A DNA stretch of 64,000 bases. Source: Pyropia yezoensis. Lineage: Eukaryota > Rhodophyta > Bangiophyceae > Bangiales > Bangiaceae. Below, piece by piece: positions 39,966 to 52,356 of the stretch. The stretch covers positions 20,879,346-20,943,345 of the forward strand of contig CM020618.1 in NCBI GenBank assembly GCA_009829735.1, given 5' to 3'. Numbering within the stretch: the first letter of the stretch is position 1; every line of letters begins with the position of its first letter. The position numbers and the translations under genes are program-made. Below the pieces are notes generated by a model. The model made no database searches, was not told the origin of the DNA, and saw only the letters and a list, made by a program, of their open reading frames with translations.

Positions 39966-42900
39966 GGTGCGTGGCGGACAATGGGGGCCAGGGGCGAGGA
40001 AGGAAGGGCCACGCCGTGCCACCCCACGGCACCAGAGACGGCGGCAGAGAAGCGGCTGCCGCTTCCGCACGAGGCAGCGGCGGGGACAGGACGCCGTCGC
40101 CTTTCCCTCCCCCCACAGCGCCCGACAGAGGGTCGTCGACGTCGTGCCCCCGTCCCCCCCGCCCACCCCAACCGCTCGCGCCGGCCGTCACCCCCACCGA
40201 CCGCCGTCGACCGACCGCCGTCACGCGTGCCCCACCCCCCGCCACACAGGGCCACCGCCAGAGCCCCGCGGCCGCGGAGCGCACGAGAGGGAGTGTCTAC
40301 CCGGTGGTGGTGCCCCCAAAAAGGGGGCACCCACACCACTGCACCCACTCCTCCCTCCCCCACCCCAGGCAGCGGACGTATCTCCCACTCCCGCCGCTGT
40401 CGCTGCCGCCGCCGCCACTGCCGCTGCCGCTGCTACTGCCACCGCCGAAGCTGCCGCTGCTGCAGCTACTGCCGCCGCTGCCACCGTCATTCCATCGCCG
40501 CCATGAGCGCCGCCGCCCCCCCCCCGCGCCCTCCCCCCGCGCTCCCCCCCGAGCAGTGGCGTGGCCGCCCGCGGGACCACACCCACCTGGGCGGGAAAGG
40601 GAAAGCACGGCGGCCATGGCATCGGGCCAACCTCGAGCGCCGGCCAGCGAGAGGAAGCAGGAGGTTGATTTTTGTACGGGCGAGCGGGGGGCGGGGAGGG
40701 GGGAAGGGGGGGGGGGGGGGGCGACACCGCCACGTGACTGGCGAGAGAGGGGGGGCGGGCGGGCGGGCGGGCGGCGGCGACGGCCGCCGGGTGGGGCAGG
40801 GCGCCCGGTCAGGTGGGGCAGGGAAAGCGCCGCGTCTGGGCCGCGGGCTCCCCGACCGGAAGGGGGGGCGGGAAAAGCCGGGCAAGCGCCAGGACACCGC
40901 CGCCCGCGGCGGCCAGCGCGGTGGCGGTGGGTGAGGGCGCTCATGAGGAGGAACGGCGGTGGTGGGGTCCGCTGGCCCACCCCGGGCGAGGCGGCGACGG
41001 CGGCCGCGGCGGCCGCGGCGGCAGCTGCTGCCGCCGCGGACCCCTTCATGCGGCCACAGCCATGAGGGCGGGCAGGTGGCGGGGCAACGAGGAGGGAGGA
41101 GCAGAGCGGCGGGGCAACGAGGAGGGATGAGCAGTGCGGCGGGGCATGGCCAGCAACGCGCCGCAGGGAGTGGCGCGGCGGGCACCGGCAGCGCCACGTC
41201 ATGCAGGCACGGGATCCGAGAGAATTGTGTGGTCCGTCGCATCGTCACGGATGGATTGTCTAGTCAAGTCGAGTCGTGGTTTTCCGAAAAAAGGCCCCAC
41301 AGACTGTGCCGCACAGACGCGCTGTGGGCGCGCTGGTGCACCCCCAGTTAAGGGCGGACATTAGAGTTCAGAAGGAATATTGCATTACATCCAACACGTG
41401 CCACGTTCGGGCGACTTCTCTCTCGATACGGCTTCCTGGTTGGACGAGAGAAAAGATATACGACCATACGCAGCAAGAAAAAAAGAAGCAAGAACACAAA
41501 AGAAATAACAAGAGAAAAAAGAGGTACAGCCGTATCTCTTCCTTAGCACAGAAAAATGCCCCGTCAAGAGGGCCATTTTTTCCATGCATAAAAAGTCAAT
41601 GGTTCAAAGTGGTTCGGCAATTAGTCCGCGCGCGAATGCAACTTTCAGGGGCTCTCGCACTGTATATAAGTTTTACAATTCTCCCGGGAATCCGTCTGAT
41701 CCACAGCGCAAATCGAACGGCCCCACCCGCTCCTGCCAGAGCCCACGGTCAGATCCGGACATGAGAGCGAAAGGACAAGGAAGCAGCAGCGGAGGAGGCC
41801 GAAGCAGAGGCCGACGATGCCTTGGTCGCTGCTGCAGAGGAAATGTGCCTTGCCATTTTGCTTGACGATTAAAGATACACTGGCTGTTCTTTCACATGAC
41901 CTGTGTACTCTGGACATTCCTTTGTACATCTTCCAGGTTCCTATGTCTTCGCTCAGGTTCCCCTGGGTGCCCCGTGTGCGACTTGCGCGCATGCCGAGGA
42001 GGAAGATAAGACGACCAACCCATGAAAGAGACCTTCTGGGATGCGGGGAAATAACTGAGCTGCTGTTGTTCCCGTGCAACGATCCCCTTCCGCCTTAGAG
42101 GGCCTGCTCCCCCTTGGGCTGTCTTGTGTGACTTCGTCGTTGCTGTGGCGATGCCCGTGAGGCACTGTGCGCTTTTTGATTGAGAAGGAATGTGCTGATT
42201 CCATGTCGATTTTCCACGCAAGAGGCCCTCCAGAGCAGCCCCAGGCAGCTGTGCTCCATTTCTCATCAGACACGTCGCTTGAACCCTGGAATAGTGTGAC
42301 AATTTTCAGTATATGCCATATTTGCTCCTGACACAGCGCTCTGGGCCAATGGCTGATCCGGAATCGCTCTGAACTCTAGTGTCCGCTCTGGGCACGCCTT
42401 AACTGGGGGTGGGTGGGCTCGAGGTTGTGATCCGTGGGAGCCCCGGATCAGCGACTTCATCCGCGTGCCAAGCTTTTGACCAATTTTCATAAATGGGTGT
42501 GCGCTATTCTGGTACTGTACGTACTGTACAGTACAGAACCAACACGACGTTCGGCTGGCCCGATGTGTGTCTGCCCCGTGTTGCATCGCCGCGCTTCATA
42601 CGTGACGCGTCGCGTGGCCACCCGAGCGGCAGGTTGCTGCAGCGAAGATGCAAACGGGCTGCCGACCACCCAGGTGAATACAGGCAGGGGGCATTCGCGC
42701 CGCCGGTTGGCCAAGCTCCCAACCTGGTCCCACCGCTCTCTGTCACCGCTCTGCTGCGTCCGGCTCTGTCCGCGACTGACCGCCCGCTCTGGCCTACCCC
42801 ACTGCAAAAGAGGTAGACGGGGGGGGGCAGGCAGCCGCCGCCACTGCTCATTCCCCTGTCGGCGCTAGCGTGGGCTAGAAAGCGCCTGCACATGGGCAGG

Positions 42901-43539
42901 CAGCACCAGTCTGGCCAAGGCGTGGAGTGCTCGTGCAGCGTACAGTGCTCCAGGGAACTCGGCGACAACCGCCTTGCCACTGACAATGACGGGCCTCTGC
43001 CTTTCATCCAACGCCGACATGCTCAGTCATCGCCGTCGAGTGCCGTCTTGAGTGCAGTTAGGGCTTGAGGTGGCTGCCAGAAATGCTGCACACCACCCTC
43101 TACCAAGGTTGACGCTCGGTCCAGCAGCCGAGAGGGGCGGCTACCATACACACCAATCATCAGTGATGATGAGAAATGCGAGTGGTGACCGTCGAGATTG
43201 CGGAAGGCAGCACTGCTCGGCCACGTGCTGCATCTTCTCGCAGCATCTTCTCGTTTCACCTGGCAATGGTCTGCGCATCAAACATGCAGGCTAGCCAACA
43301 AACGAGCCAAGACGTTGCGCGCATACCCAGCACTGAGTGGTCGCACGGATGCCCCGGAATTCAGACCTGATCCGTACACAACAGCAAGTGGGCGCCACAC
43401 AGAAACGAGAAACATACAAGAACTGGCTGAACGCCTCGCTTTGGCAAAGAGGGGCAGGTCAAAACATGCATCACAAGGTCCTGCTACAACACCCACACAC
43501 GCGGACGACGAAACACCTCACAAGAGCAGCACCAGTACT
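39966..43539. other. 3.6-kb intergenic region
   Basis: No gene recognised. 39970-41200 is GC-rich with chance ORFs and a 30-bp tandem (41078-41107, 41108-41137, plus a partial third). 41350-42500 is clearly less GC-rich. A TATATAAG box lies at 41663-41670 without an obvious gene downstream. A 14-bp palindrome GTACTGTACAGTAC lies at 42521-42534, preceded by a direct repeat of its left half. Confidence 0.45.
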
Positions 43540-44693
<1,154 letters not shown>

Positions 44694-45707
44694 CGTCCAA
44701 AGGGTGCCCTGAGGGCGCGCCTAGAGCACACAAGCGGGAACGTCGGTGTGGATCCTGGCACGATACTCCAGCGGCAGAGAGAGGGGGGGCTGGTCGCGCT
44801 GGCGGCGGCGGGGGGGGACGATGACGACGATAGCAACCAGTGCGGACGGGCAATTGAGAGGGGGTGAGGGAGCGTGACCGCCGGTCTTGACAGCGCCTGG
44901 GTGCAGCCGTGCTGCGCTGCTGCCAACTCGCGGCGCTGTGGGGCGTGCGCTGGATGACTGGACGCTAGACTGATATCACATGCTCGTAAGTTTGCCACAT
45001 GTCATGTATTTACAAATTGTATTACGTCATGTTCCAATCGTCATGTGAGTGGCCCCCCTCAGTGACCAGAAAAGAAAAAAAATGCCCACAGTAAAGGGTA
45101 CACGCTCTGGTTCTCGGGGCGAGAGCATGATGTGCGTGGGACATGGCTATCCTGCGATGGCAATGACAGGTAGCTGCGAGATAGGAGAAGATCCCCTCCA
45201 GAAAAGTACCAGAAGCGCTCCGCACCGCGTTCGCATCCAACGCACCAGGTCCCAAGCCATGGCGGACGGGGAGGGTACCTGTGCAAACGAAATCGCCGTC
45301 GCCGCGCTGTCGGCGTCGGCGTCGAAACCTCCCCGACGCCATCATCGAGAGCAGGGGCCAGCCACGAAAGCGACCTTCAAGACGTGCTGTCCAGGTGCGG
45401 TGCATGAGGCCTCTCCACATATTTAGGTGGTGGAGGCGGCTGCGGTGGCTGTGCAGCAATTGCTCCATTGCAATCAAAACCAGTGCGCACACACATCGTT
45501 TGGCCATGCCTTGTGGACGTTTGATCAAGGCATCGTGCAGTCGACCCCCTCCCGACCTCCCTCCACGTCGGCCACGCGTAATGACCCCGCCGGTCGACCA
45601 TGGGTAGTGCCCCCACCGGTCGACCATGGGTAGTGACCCCGCCGGTCGACCACGTGTGGCCCCCAACCGTGCCACAGTCTCCACGGCCTCCGTACCCCCA
45701 CCAACCA
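44694..45707. other. Intergenic region upstream of UBE2D
   Basis: No gene recognised. Likely holds the UBE2D promoter at its left side. Three 26-bp tandem repeats lie at 45579-45656. Confidence 0.5.
45579..45656. repeat. Three 26-bp tandem repeats with GGTCGACC palindrome
   Basis: Units 45579-45604, 45605-45630 and 45631-45656 share TAGTGACCCCGCCGGTCGAC with one to four changes each. Every unit contains the 8-bp palindrome GGTCGACC. The array is close to the 3' end of the hydroxylase gene. Confidence 0.85.
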
Positions 45708-46946
45708 TCAACCGCGGGCGCCAAACCCCCCCCCCCCCCCCCCTCGCCCCTCGGCCTTGCGCCGCGCCCGCTCCTGCCGCCGCCGCTCAGCGCGGGGAAG
45801 CCGTTCCCCCGCCAACCCTCCTGACGAGGCAGCAACAGCGAGCGGAGCTTGGCCCACCCCCCCCACCACCGGCGGTAGCCCCACGGGCCCGAGCACCTCG
45901 TCGACGAGCGCCGGGTCTTCAAGCGCAGCAAAGATCCAGCCGAGTGCCTCCCGCTCCACCTCCGTCACCCCTGGGTGCCACAGGCGGAGGAGGAGCACGT
46001 AGCGGCTGTCCTCACTCGTGTTCATCGTCGAATGGACGTAGCTGGTGTCAAATACCATGACCTTCCCCTCCTCCCAGAAGCGGCGCTCGCCGCCCACGTC
46101 AATGTACGCCTTGTCGGGCTCCGCCATGAGCGCCAGATGGGAGGTGAGGATAAAGTTGCACCCGTCGGTGTGGGCGGCAATCCCACTGCCCGGCGCCTGG
46201 CGCGCGAAAAACACTTCCACCGTCGGTACGGGCGGCACGCCGTCCAGGCCACCCGTCAGGAGGGCGACAGTCTTGGGGAACCGCGCCACGTTGCCGGCGT
46301 GCCATGTGCGGTCCTGTAGAACGAGCGTGGACCACTCGGGGCCATACGCCGTGGCCTCCTCTCGGCAAGCGGCCGCCCATTCCAGCTGGTCCGCCGCCAG
46401 GGCGGCCGCCAGCTCCTCCCGCACGTCGGTCCAATGGGCCTCGAGGCCCGCCGCCCACGGGTGGGCGCTCTCCCGCAGGGCACCCTCGTGAAAGGGGATG
46501 GCGTCCAGGCCAACCAGGTGGGATTCCGCGCGCTGCTCGTTTGGCCGCCCCGCATTGATGTGCAGCGTGTCACCGGTGCGTACGGCGCGGAAGGAGGCGG
46601 TGACGCGGGAGATGTCGCCAGCGGTGGCAAACTTGGCCGCCAGGGCAGCCTCCAGCCGGTCGCCAGAGACACTCATGGTGGGGATGGGGGTTGAGGGGGT
46701 GGGGGTAGGGACTGGCGCGCAGTGGGGGGGCGGGACGACACGCCGCACGGGGGCGCCCGCCGCCCCCACACGGGGGCGGTTGCCCACGACGCTGTGCCGC
46801 CAGTCATCGGGCCCAAAGAAAGAGACGAAGGAATCGCCACAGACACCGCGCCGCCTGCAGGCGGCCTTCGGCAGCAGCCCGCCCAGCGGCGCAAGGGGAG
46901 CAAAGGCCGCCACCATCCGGCGCCCGCGGTCGCACGACGGCGCCAT
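45708..46946 (-). CDS. Aspartyl/asparaginyl beta-hydroxylase-like 2-oxoglutarate/Fe(II) oxygenase
   Basis: 412 aa from ATG 46946. A basic N-terminus of about 90 residues (MAPSCDRGRRMVAAF) suggests organelle targeting. The catalytic domain has PGSGIAAHTDGCNFILTSHL with the first His, an Arg-containing YIDVGGERRFWEEG strand, and MVFDTSYVHSTMN with the second His, followed by RYVLLLRLWHP. In the family these bind Fe(II) and 2-oxoglutarate for hydroxylation of Asp/Asn side chains. The first motif is HTD, whereas vertebrate AspH has HTG and lacks the acidic metal ligand. The C-terminus is Arg/Gly-rich and runs into a C-tract on the plus strand, so the exact end could shift. Substrate unknown. Confidence 0.88.
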   Translation of the reverse strand: MAPSCDRGRRMVAAFAPLAPLGGLLPKAACRRRGVCGDSFVSFFGPDDWRHSVVGNRPRVGAAGAPVRRVVPPPHCAPVPTPTPSTPIPTMSVSGDRLEAALAAKFATAGDISRVTASFRAVRTGDTLHINAGRPNEQRAESHLVGLDAIPFHEGALRESAHPWAAGLEAHWTDVREELAAALAADQLEWAAACREEATAYGPEWSTLVLQDRTWHAGNVARFPKTVALLTGGLDGVPPVPTVEVFFARQAPGSGIAAHTDGCNFILTSHLALMAEPDKAYIDVGGERRFWEEGKVMVFDTSYVHSTMNTSEDSRYVLLLRLWHPGVTEVEREALGWIFAALEDPALVDEVLGPVGLPPVVGGVGQAPLAVAASSGGLAGERLPRAERRRQERARRKAEGRGGGGGGFGARG

Positions 46947-47266
46947 GTCGCCTAGAGGTCGTGGCGGGAAGAGCGGTCAGGGATGCAAAGACAAGCCGCG
47001 GTAAGACCACCGCAGAAAAGGGGTGGACGCTGACGCCTCGGGAAGACGATGGCGCAGCAACCGATGAAGAAAAAAGAAAGAAACAGCGTGGTCGTGAGGG
47101 AGGGCGGACTAGTGGCACTTCCGTAGCGCGCTCGTGGCGCACCGCATGAGCCGAGATTGTGTGGGATCCGGCTTCCAAGTATTTAGGATCGCTTGACTCA
47201 GTTAAAGCCCAGAGAACAGGAAATACCGTCTAACAGGCTGCTTTGCTGTGTTCCAGAACGTTGCTC
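46947..47266. other. Short spacer left of inverted-repeat element
   Basis: Contains the hydroxylase gene upstream sequence. Nothing else recognised. Confidence 0.4.
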
Positions 47267-48388
47267 AGGGAGTTTTGGCATATAATGCGACGGTCGCTTT
47301 CGACGGTCTTTTGACGGTGTTTGGACAGTAGGAGGGCGACTGGATCTATATCTTCCAGACAGTCGTGGGATCTCGGTGTTTTTGGCATGTAAAATTACTG
47401 TTGTCCCATGACTGTACGTATGAAATGTACATACATTCAGCAGCTATGTACTCCAGACTGAGTAGGAGCTGCGTGCACCGATAGCAACGCCCGGCGTCTC
47501 ATGGCGGCGATATCGATTGTAGTGGAACCACGGCGTCTGGGTCTGCGGTTGCCGCGGCGGCAGTGTTGGCGGCGGCGGTGGCCGCGGTTGTGGCCGCGAC
47601 TGCATCGGTGGCTTTGCCGTCTACAGCCCTGCCAGCTGTGCCGCCGTCGGCGACAGTTGCCACGTCAGCGGCGACGATGGGGAATAAAGAAGAAAGGCAA
47701 TGCTCCCGGAATCTACACACGTACAGCTGCGCGTTGCGGGTTGGGTGTTGCATGGGTGTGAGTTAACTGTAGGCAGTTGTATCCAACAGTGGGGGTGGCA
47801 GTGGCGTTGAGCGTGCAGGTAACTGTGGTATGCTGGTCGGAAAGTGTGTGGTTGGGGGAGGGCGGTCCCATTCTGCGGTCAACTTCGTCGTGGAGGGGGT
47901 GCCCCCTCCTAGGGCAAGTGTCGTGCTTCACGAGAAGCCGGTTCAACAGGAGAAGTTGACGCCGCCTGTTGCGAGGCCGTTGTGAAGGTGGGTGCCCATT
48001 GCTAGGTTCACGTCTATCTCCGATGAAAGCATGGAAAACGCGCCATGGTGGTTCTACCCTGACAAGGGGCAGCAGGACCCCAGAACAGAGTGAGAGTCGC
48101 GTGACACCAGATTCCCCCTAGGCATGTATGTACTGCACGATCCGTGTTCAAGAATCCAAATCTCGGCTGTAAGGGGTGCCCCCGGAGAGTCGTTGGAGAG
48201 CGAAACGTGGCTTGAATGTACAGGATTGGTACAGGATGAGCGCCGACCCGACAGCTGTACATTTGCAAAATACCGTCGGGAACTGTTGTGCGATCCTACC
48301 TATGTCTCGACGGTATCTCCATAACGAGGCAAGATACACCGTCGAAAGACCGTCGAAGCGAACGTCGGATTACATGCCCAAACTCCCT
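47267..48388. mobile_element. Candidate inverted-repeat DNA element (MITE-like), about 1.1 kb
   Basis: 47267-47319 and the reverse complement of 48337-48388 align over about 52 bp: AGGGAGTTTTGGCATATAAT against AGGGAGTTTGGGCATGTAAT, then a block with the motif GACGGT repeated about every 14 bp (three times on the left, matching ACCGTC repeats on the right). More ACCGTC/GACGGT motifs occur just inside. The interior shows no transposase. Subterminal repeat motifs are typical of transposase binding sites, so this may be a non-autonomous DNA transposon. No clean target duplication is visible (ctc/ctt), and the repeats are about 85% alike, so it is not fresh. Confidence 0.6.
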
Positions 48389-48779
48389 CTTGTCTTACAC
48401 AAACTTTTGATTGTTTATCTACACCGTCTGTTTATCTACACCGTCTGCTTCCAGCTTGCCCCTCCATCGATGCAGGTGACGAGCTTACCGAGCTCTCTCC
48501 CACGTTGCTCCAGTTCTTCTGTGACCGCCGCGTTCCTGGTGTCCTCAACAAGACTCCCTCCTGTTGTGCACCACCACCTGTTCCCACGGGCAGCCTGTTG
48601 TCCATTCTCATCTGTCCCACACAGGCAGCTTGGTGTCCAGTCCTACCTGCCCCCAACGTCGCTCTCGTCCGCTGAGCTCTGGCTCTTCCTCCCTTCCTGT
48701 GTTCCTCCTCACCCTCCCCTTCCCCCCCGCTCTCCCCCCCTGTCTCACGGTTCCCGTCTTGCCGCTGCCATCTGCAGTC
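48389..48779. other. Leader region of the DUF1350 gene, with a 17-bp tandem
   Basis: TGTTTATCTACACCGTC is repeated directly at 48412-48428 and 48429-48445. The rest is pyrimidine-rich leader up to the ATG at 48780. Confidence 0.6.
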
Positions 48780-50171
48780 ATGGTCCCTCCGGCGACGGCG
48801 TTCCTCCCCCCGACGGTGGCGTCGGTGCATGCTGTCGGTGGCCGCCCCCGCTCGGCCCTGTGCACCCGCGGGCGCGCCGCCACGGCTGGCCCCCGCCGAC
48901 GCCGCCCCGCTGCTCCGCGGGCGTCCCAGGCAGCCGCGCGCCCTCGCGACGATGGGGACGAGGACGAGCGGCGTTGGACGTATGGCCCGCCGTCGTCGTC
49001 TGCCTCACCCTCGTCGTCCGCGTCGAGAGGCCCATCCACGTCTGCCGCCGACGCGGCGGGCTACCAGGCGCGCGCCGCACAAGCAGGTCCCCCCCCCGTT
49101 GGCGACGACTGGCTCCGCCTTCCCGGCGCCGAGGTGCTGCTGCCCCCAGGGGGTGCCCGCCCCCGGGCGGTCCTCCACTTTATTGGGGGCGCTTTTGTGG
49201 GGGCCGCCCCCTCCTCTGCGTACGGAAATTTGCTGTCACGGCTGTCGCAGCGGGGCATGGCGATTGTCGCCACCCCAGTGATTCCGTCCCTGGCGCACGG
49301 CGCCCTGGCGGCCGCCACGGACGCTGCGTTTGCCGACGCGTGGGAAACCCTCACCCCCCGGTGGGGGGGGTGGATCCCCGTCTTTGGCGTCGGCCACAGC
49401 TTAGGTGCCAAGCTCACCGCCATGGCCACCGCCTCGCCGTCGTCGCGGGTCAACCGGGTGGGCAACGTGCTGATGAGCTTCAACAACCCGTCGCTGCGGG
49501 AGAGCGTGCCCGTCTCGGACCAGCTGTCCTCGGGGCTCCGCGCCGCGTCGGCGGCCGCGTCGGCCGCTGCGGCTTCGCCGGCGGTGGCGGCGGGGGTGGC
49601 GGCGCTCAGCGGGGGGCTGACCGAGTGGGCCCGCCGGTCTCGGGCGGCGGGGGGGGTGCCGCCCGCGGGCGTCGACGCCATTGAACGCCTCGGCCCTTTG
49701 ATTGGGCAGTGGGCCCGGTCGGCGGGCGTCGGAGCCCCTGCCGCCGCCGCCGCCGCTCCTGGTGGCGCCCCCGCCGGCGGGATGGACGGCGAGTTTGACC
49801 CCCCCCCGCGGGAGACGGACGCGGCCATTGCCGCCCGCTACGCCGTGTCCCGGACGCTGGTGGTCAAGTTTCAAAACGACAGCCTGGACGCCAGCCCGTC
49901 CATTGTCACCGCCCTGACGGCCAAGTATGGTCGCAACGGGGTGGTTTTCCGGGAGCTGCCAGGCTCCCACGTCACCCCGTTGACTCCGGTGGTGTCGCTG
50001 CCGCCATCGTCGGGGACCGGGGCGGCGGGGGATATGCTAGGCGCCGTTGGGCGGGTGGCGGCAGACAAGGTGGCGGCGGAGCTCGACAGCCTTTGCGTGG
50101 TTGTTGATGCTTTCGTGACTCTTGAGTTGGAACGCATCGGGGGCGGGTACCAGCTGTCATCGGGCCCGTGA
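48780..50171 (+). CDS. DUF1350 family protein, alpha/beta-hydrolase-like, probably plastid
   Basis: 463 aa, uninterrupted by introns. The N-terminus (MVPPATAFLPP, Ser/Ala/Arg-rich, about 1-70) looks like a plastid transit peptide. The core has VLHFIGGAFVGAAPSSAYGN, typical of DUF1350, then LSQRGMAIVATPVIPS and VFGVGHSLGAKLTAM with a nucleophile-elbow-like GHSLG, then MSFNNPSLRESVP, and late TLVVKFQNDSLDASP and GSHVTPLTP. The family is common in cyanobacteria and plastid-bearing eukaryotes and has no firmly known reaction. An Ala-rich insert (about 250-335) is probably a lineage-specific expansion. The chosen ATG is the first in the frame that precedes the transit-like segment. Confidence 0.9.
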   Translation: MVPPATAFLPPTVASVHAVGGRPRSALCTRGRAATAGPRRRRPAAPRASQAAARPRDDGDEDERRWTYGPPSSSASPSSSASRGPSTSAADAAGYQARAAQAGPPPVGDDWLRLPGAEVLLPPGGARPRAVLHFIGGAFVGAAPSSAYGNLLSRLSQRGMAIVATPVIPSLAHGALAAATDAAFADAWETLTPRWGGWIPVFGVGHSLGAKLTAMATASPSSRVNRVGNVLMSFNNPSLRESVPVSDQLSSGLRAASAAASAAAASPAVAAGVAALSGGLTEWARRSRAAGGVPPAGVDAIERLGPLIGQWARSAGVGAPAAAAAAPGGAPAGGMDGEFDPPPRETDAAIAARYAVSRTLVVKFQNDSLDASPSIVTALTAKYGRNGVVFRELPGSHVTPLTPVVSLPPSSGTGAAGDMLGAVGRVAADKVAAELDSLCVVVDAFVTLELERIGGGYQLSSGP

Positions 50172-50663
50172 GATGGGTGCTGTAGCTGCGACGGGGGCGC
50201 GTCATGAAGGGTGAGGATAGACATGGGGATGCGGCGGCGCAGGTGGAGTGCCCTCCTAAAACGCGTTTTTACTTTGCGCTGCACGGTGGGTTGACTCGTA
50301 GATAGAGGAGCAGACGAGTTCGGTGGTGGAGTTTGCGAAATGGGATAGCAGCGTATGATGATCGTGTTGTTACACTGCCAAAGAAACGACGACGAGCAGT
50401 GCCTTTGGCCTGTGGCGCCCCGCCCGCCCCTGAGCGGCGCCACCTAGTCTGCTTGCTGCTCACAGTGCCTGTAAAGCGCCTGCTACTCCCGCCGGTTTTG
50501 CTGGTCACCCGTCCGCCCGACACCCGGCCCTCCCCACCCGCGTCCAGCCCGCACCCTCAGCTGCTTTGCCGCCACTACTCGCACGCAACGGCCGTGCCTC
50601 GTGTCGACTCACAATGGGGCCCTCCTCCTTCCCTTCTGCCTCGCCCCCCCCCCCCCCGCCGGC
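50172..50663. other. Spacer between convergent DUF1350 and MAPK genes
   Basis: 492 bp. No gene recognised. A C-tract near 50643-50658 lies close to the MAPK stop. Confidence 0.5.
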
Positions 50664-52356
50664 TCACTTTTTAATCGCGGCCGCCGCCTTGAGCGCTGCC
50701 GTCGCCGCCGGCGGCTGGCGCGCCGGCGCGTGGGCGTGGAAGCGACAAATCTCTGCCCACATCAAGGCGCGGATGCCCTCCTTGCCCAGCTTCTTCTCCG
50801 ATGGGGGCTCCAGCTCGTTGAGGTCGAGCGTGTGGTTGGCCACCCGCTCCGACTCCTCGTCCCGGTACTCGGCGAGGTACGGGTGCGCGAGCGCGGCGGC
50901 CGCCGTCAGTCGCCGCCGTGGGTCAAAGACGAGCAGCTTCTCGATGAGGTCCACACCGGCCGCGTCGACGCCAGGGAGGAGCTTGGCAAAGTCCGTGCGG
51001 GGGAAGGCGGGGAGCTTGCGGAGAAAGTCGCGAGCTTGCCGGTTTGAGATGGCCCCAATCTCCTCCTCTGTTGGCTTGCCCGTCACCCGGCAGGTGAGCT
51101 CCACCTGGTGTTTGACGTCCTTACCAGGAAAGAGGGGCTTACGGGTCATGGACTCGGCGAGGAGGCAGCCAAAGCTCCACATATCAATGGCCGACGTGTA
51201 ATCGTCGTCAGCCAGCAGGAGCTCAGGGGCACGGTACCACCGGGTGACCACGTACTCGGTCATGGCACTGGCGTTCTCGGGGTCAATGTACCGTGCCAGG
51301 CCAAAGTCGCCTGCGGGCGCAATAAGCAGCAAAATGGGCCGACAAGCATGGCATAGCATGGCACACAGCAAGACGTCAGCAACCATACAAGAACAGCACC
51401 ACCACAGAAGCGGGTATGCAGCGACGCAGACGGTCCCCCGATACGCCAGAAGCCCGGGACGCTCGCTAACAAATAGTCAACCGCGTTTGCCCCATGGAGG
51501 CAATCGCGCACACGTACACGCGCGCGCGCAAGAGGTGTCGACCAAGATTGCAATGGGAGTCGCTCGCCTTTGCTGCTGCCGTGCCCCTCGCCCCCGACCA
51601 GACGTCGCCCCCAAACGTACAAAGCTTCACATCGCAGTTCTCATTCACCAAGACATTGGCAGGCTTGATGTCGCGGTGGATGATGTTGACAGAGTGGATA
51701 TACAGCAGCGCCCGCAGCAGCTGGTAACCAAAGTACTTGCACTGTGCCTCCAGGAGTGGGTGCTTGGAGCGGAGCAGCTTGTTCAGGTCCGTGTCCATCA
51801 ACTCTGTCACAATGTATACATCATTGAAGGTGGTATAGTCAGCGGGCTCGTCCATGTCGAGCACCGCCAAAATGTTCTCGTGGTTCATCTGCCCCAGCAA
51901 CCGAATCTCCCGGATGATCCGCTTGGCGTCGGTGAGGTCATCAAACACCCCCGACACCTTCTTCACCGCCACCTTCTTCCCCGTGACCGAGTCCGCCACG
52001 GCACACACCACGCCATACGCGCCCAGGCCGAGGGCCTTGACAAACGAGTAGCGGTTCTCCACACAAAAGGCGGTGCCCTTGACCGAAAACTGGGTCTTGG
52101 GCGCCAGCGGCGGAACCGCCGCGGGAGAGGCCGCCGGTGTGCCATCCGTCGCGCTCATAGGGCTCCCCACCAGCGCTGCGGCCAGGTGACCCTTGGCGCC
52201 CGCCGCGCCGGCGGCCACAGCATCCACCATATCCGTGTCCCGACCGTGGCCCGCGTCCATCGCACCGCCCGCCTTGACGCCCGTCGCGGCAGCGATGCCG
52301 CCGCTCTTTGTGCGGGACAGCCACTGCTTTACGTGGAAGGTTGGTGGCGGCACCAT
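50664..52356 (-). CDS. Mitogen-activated protein kinase, TEY type, two exons
   Basis: Ser/Thr kinase at the end of a MAPK cascade. Exons 51621-52356 and 50664-51310; the 310-bp intron begins GTACGT, ends CGCAG and splits the Cys codon of KLCDFGLAR. ATG at 52356 (MVPPPTFHVKQWL) gives an N-terminal extension of about 75 residues before the kinase fold. Motifs: glycine loop GLGAYGVV, lysine in VAVKKV, HRDIKPANVLV, DFG, activation loop MTEYVVTRWYRAPELLL with the TEY dual-phosphorylation site, and the APE-equivalent. A C-terminal extension follows the kinase domain (AEYRDEESERVANH and beyond). All catalytic residues are present. TEY places it with ERK-type and most plant/algal MAPKs; upstream kinases and targets cannot be told. 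Confidence 0.96.
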
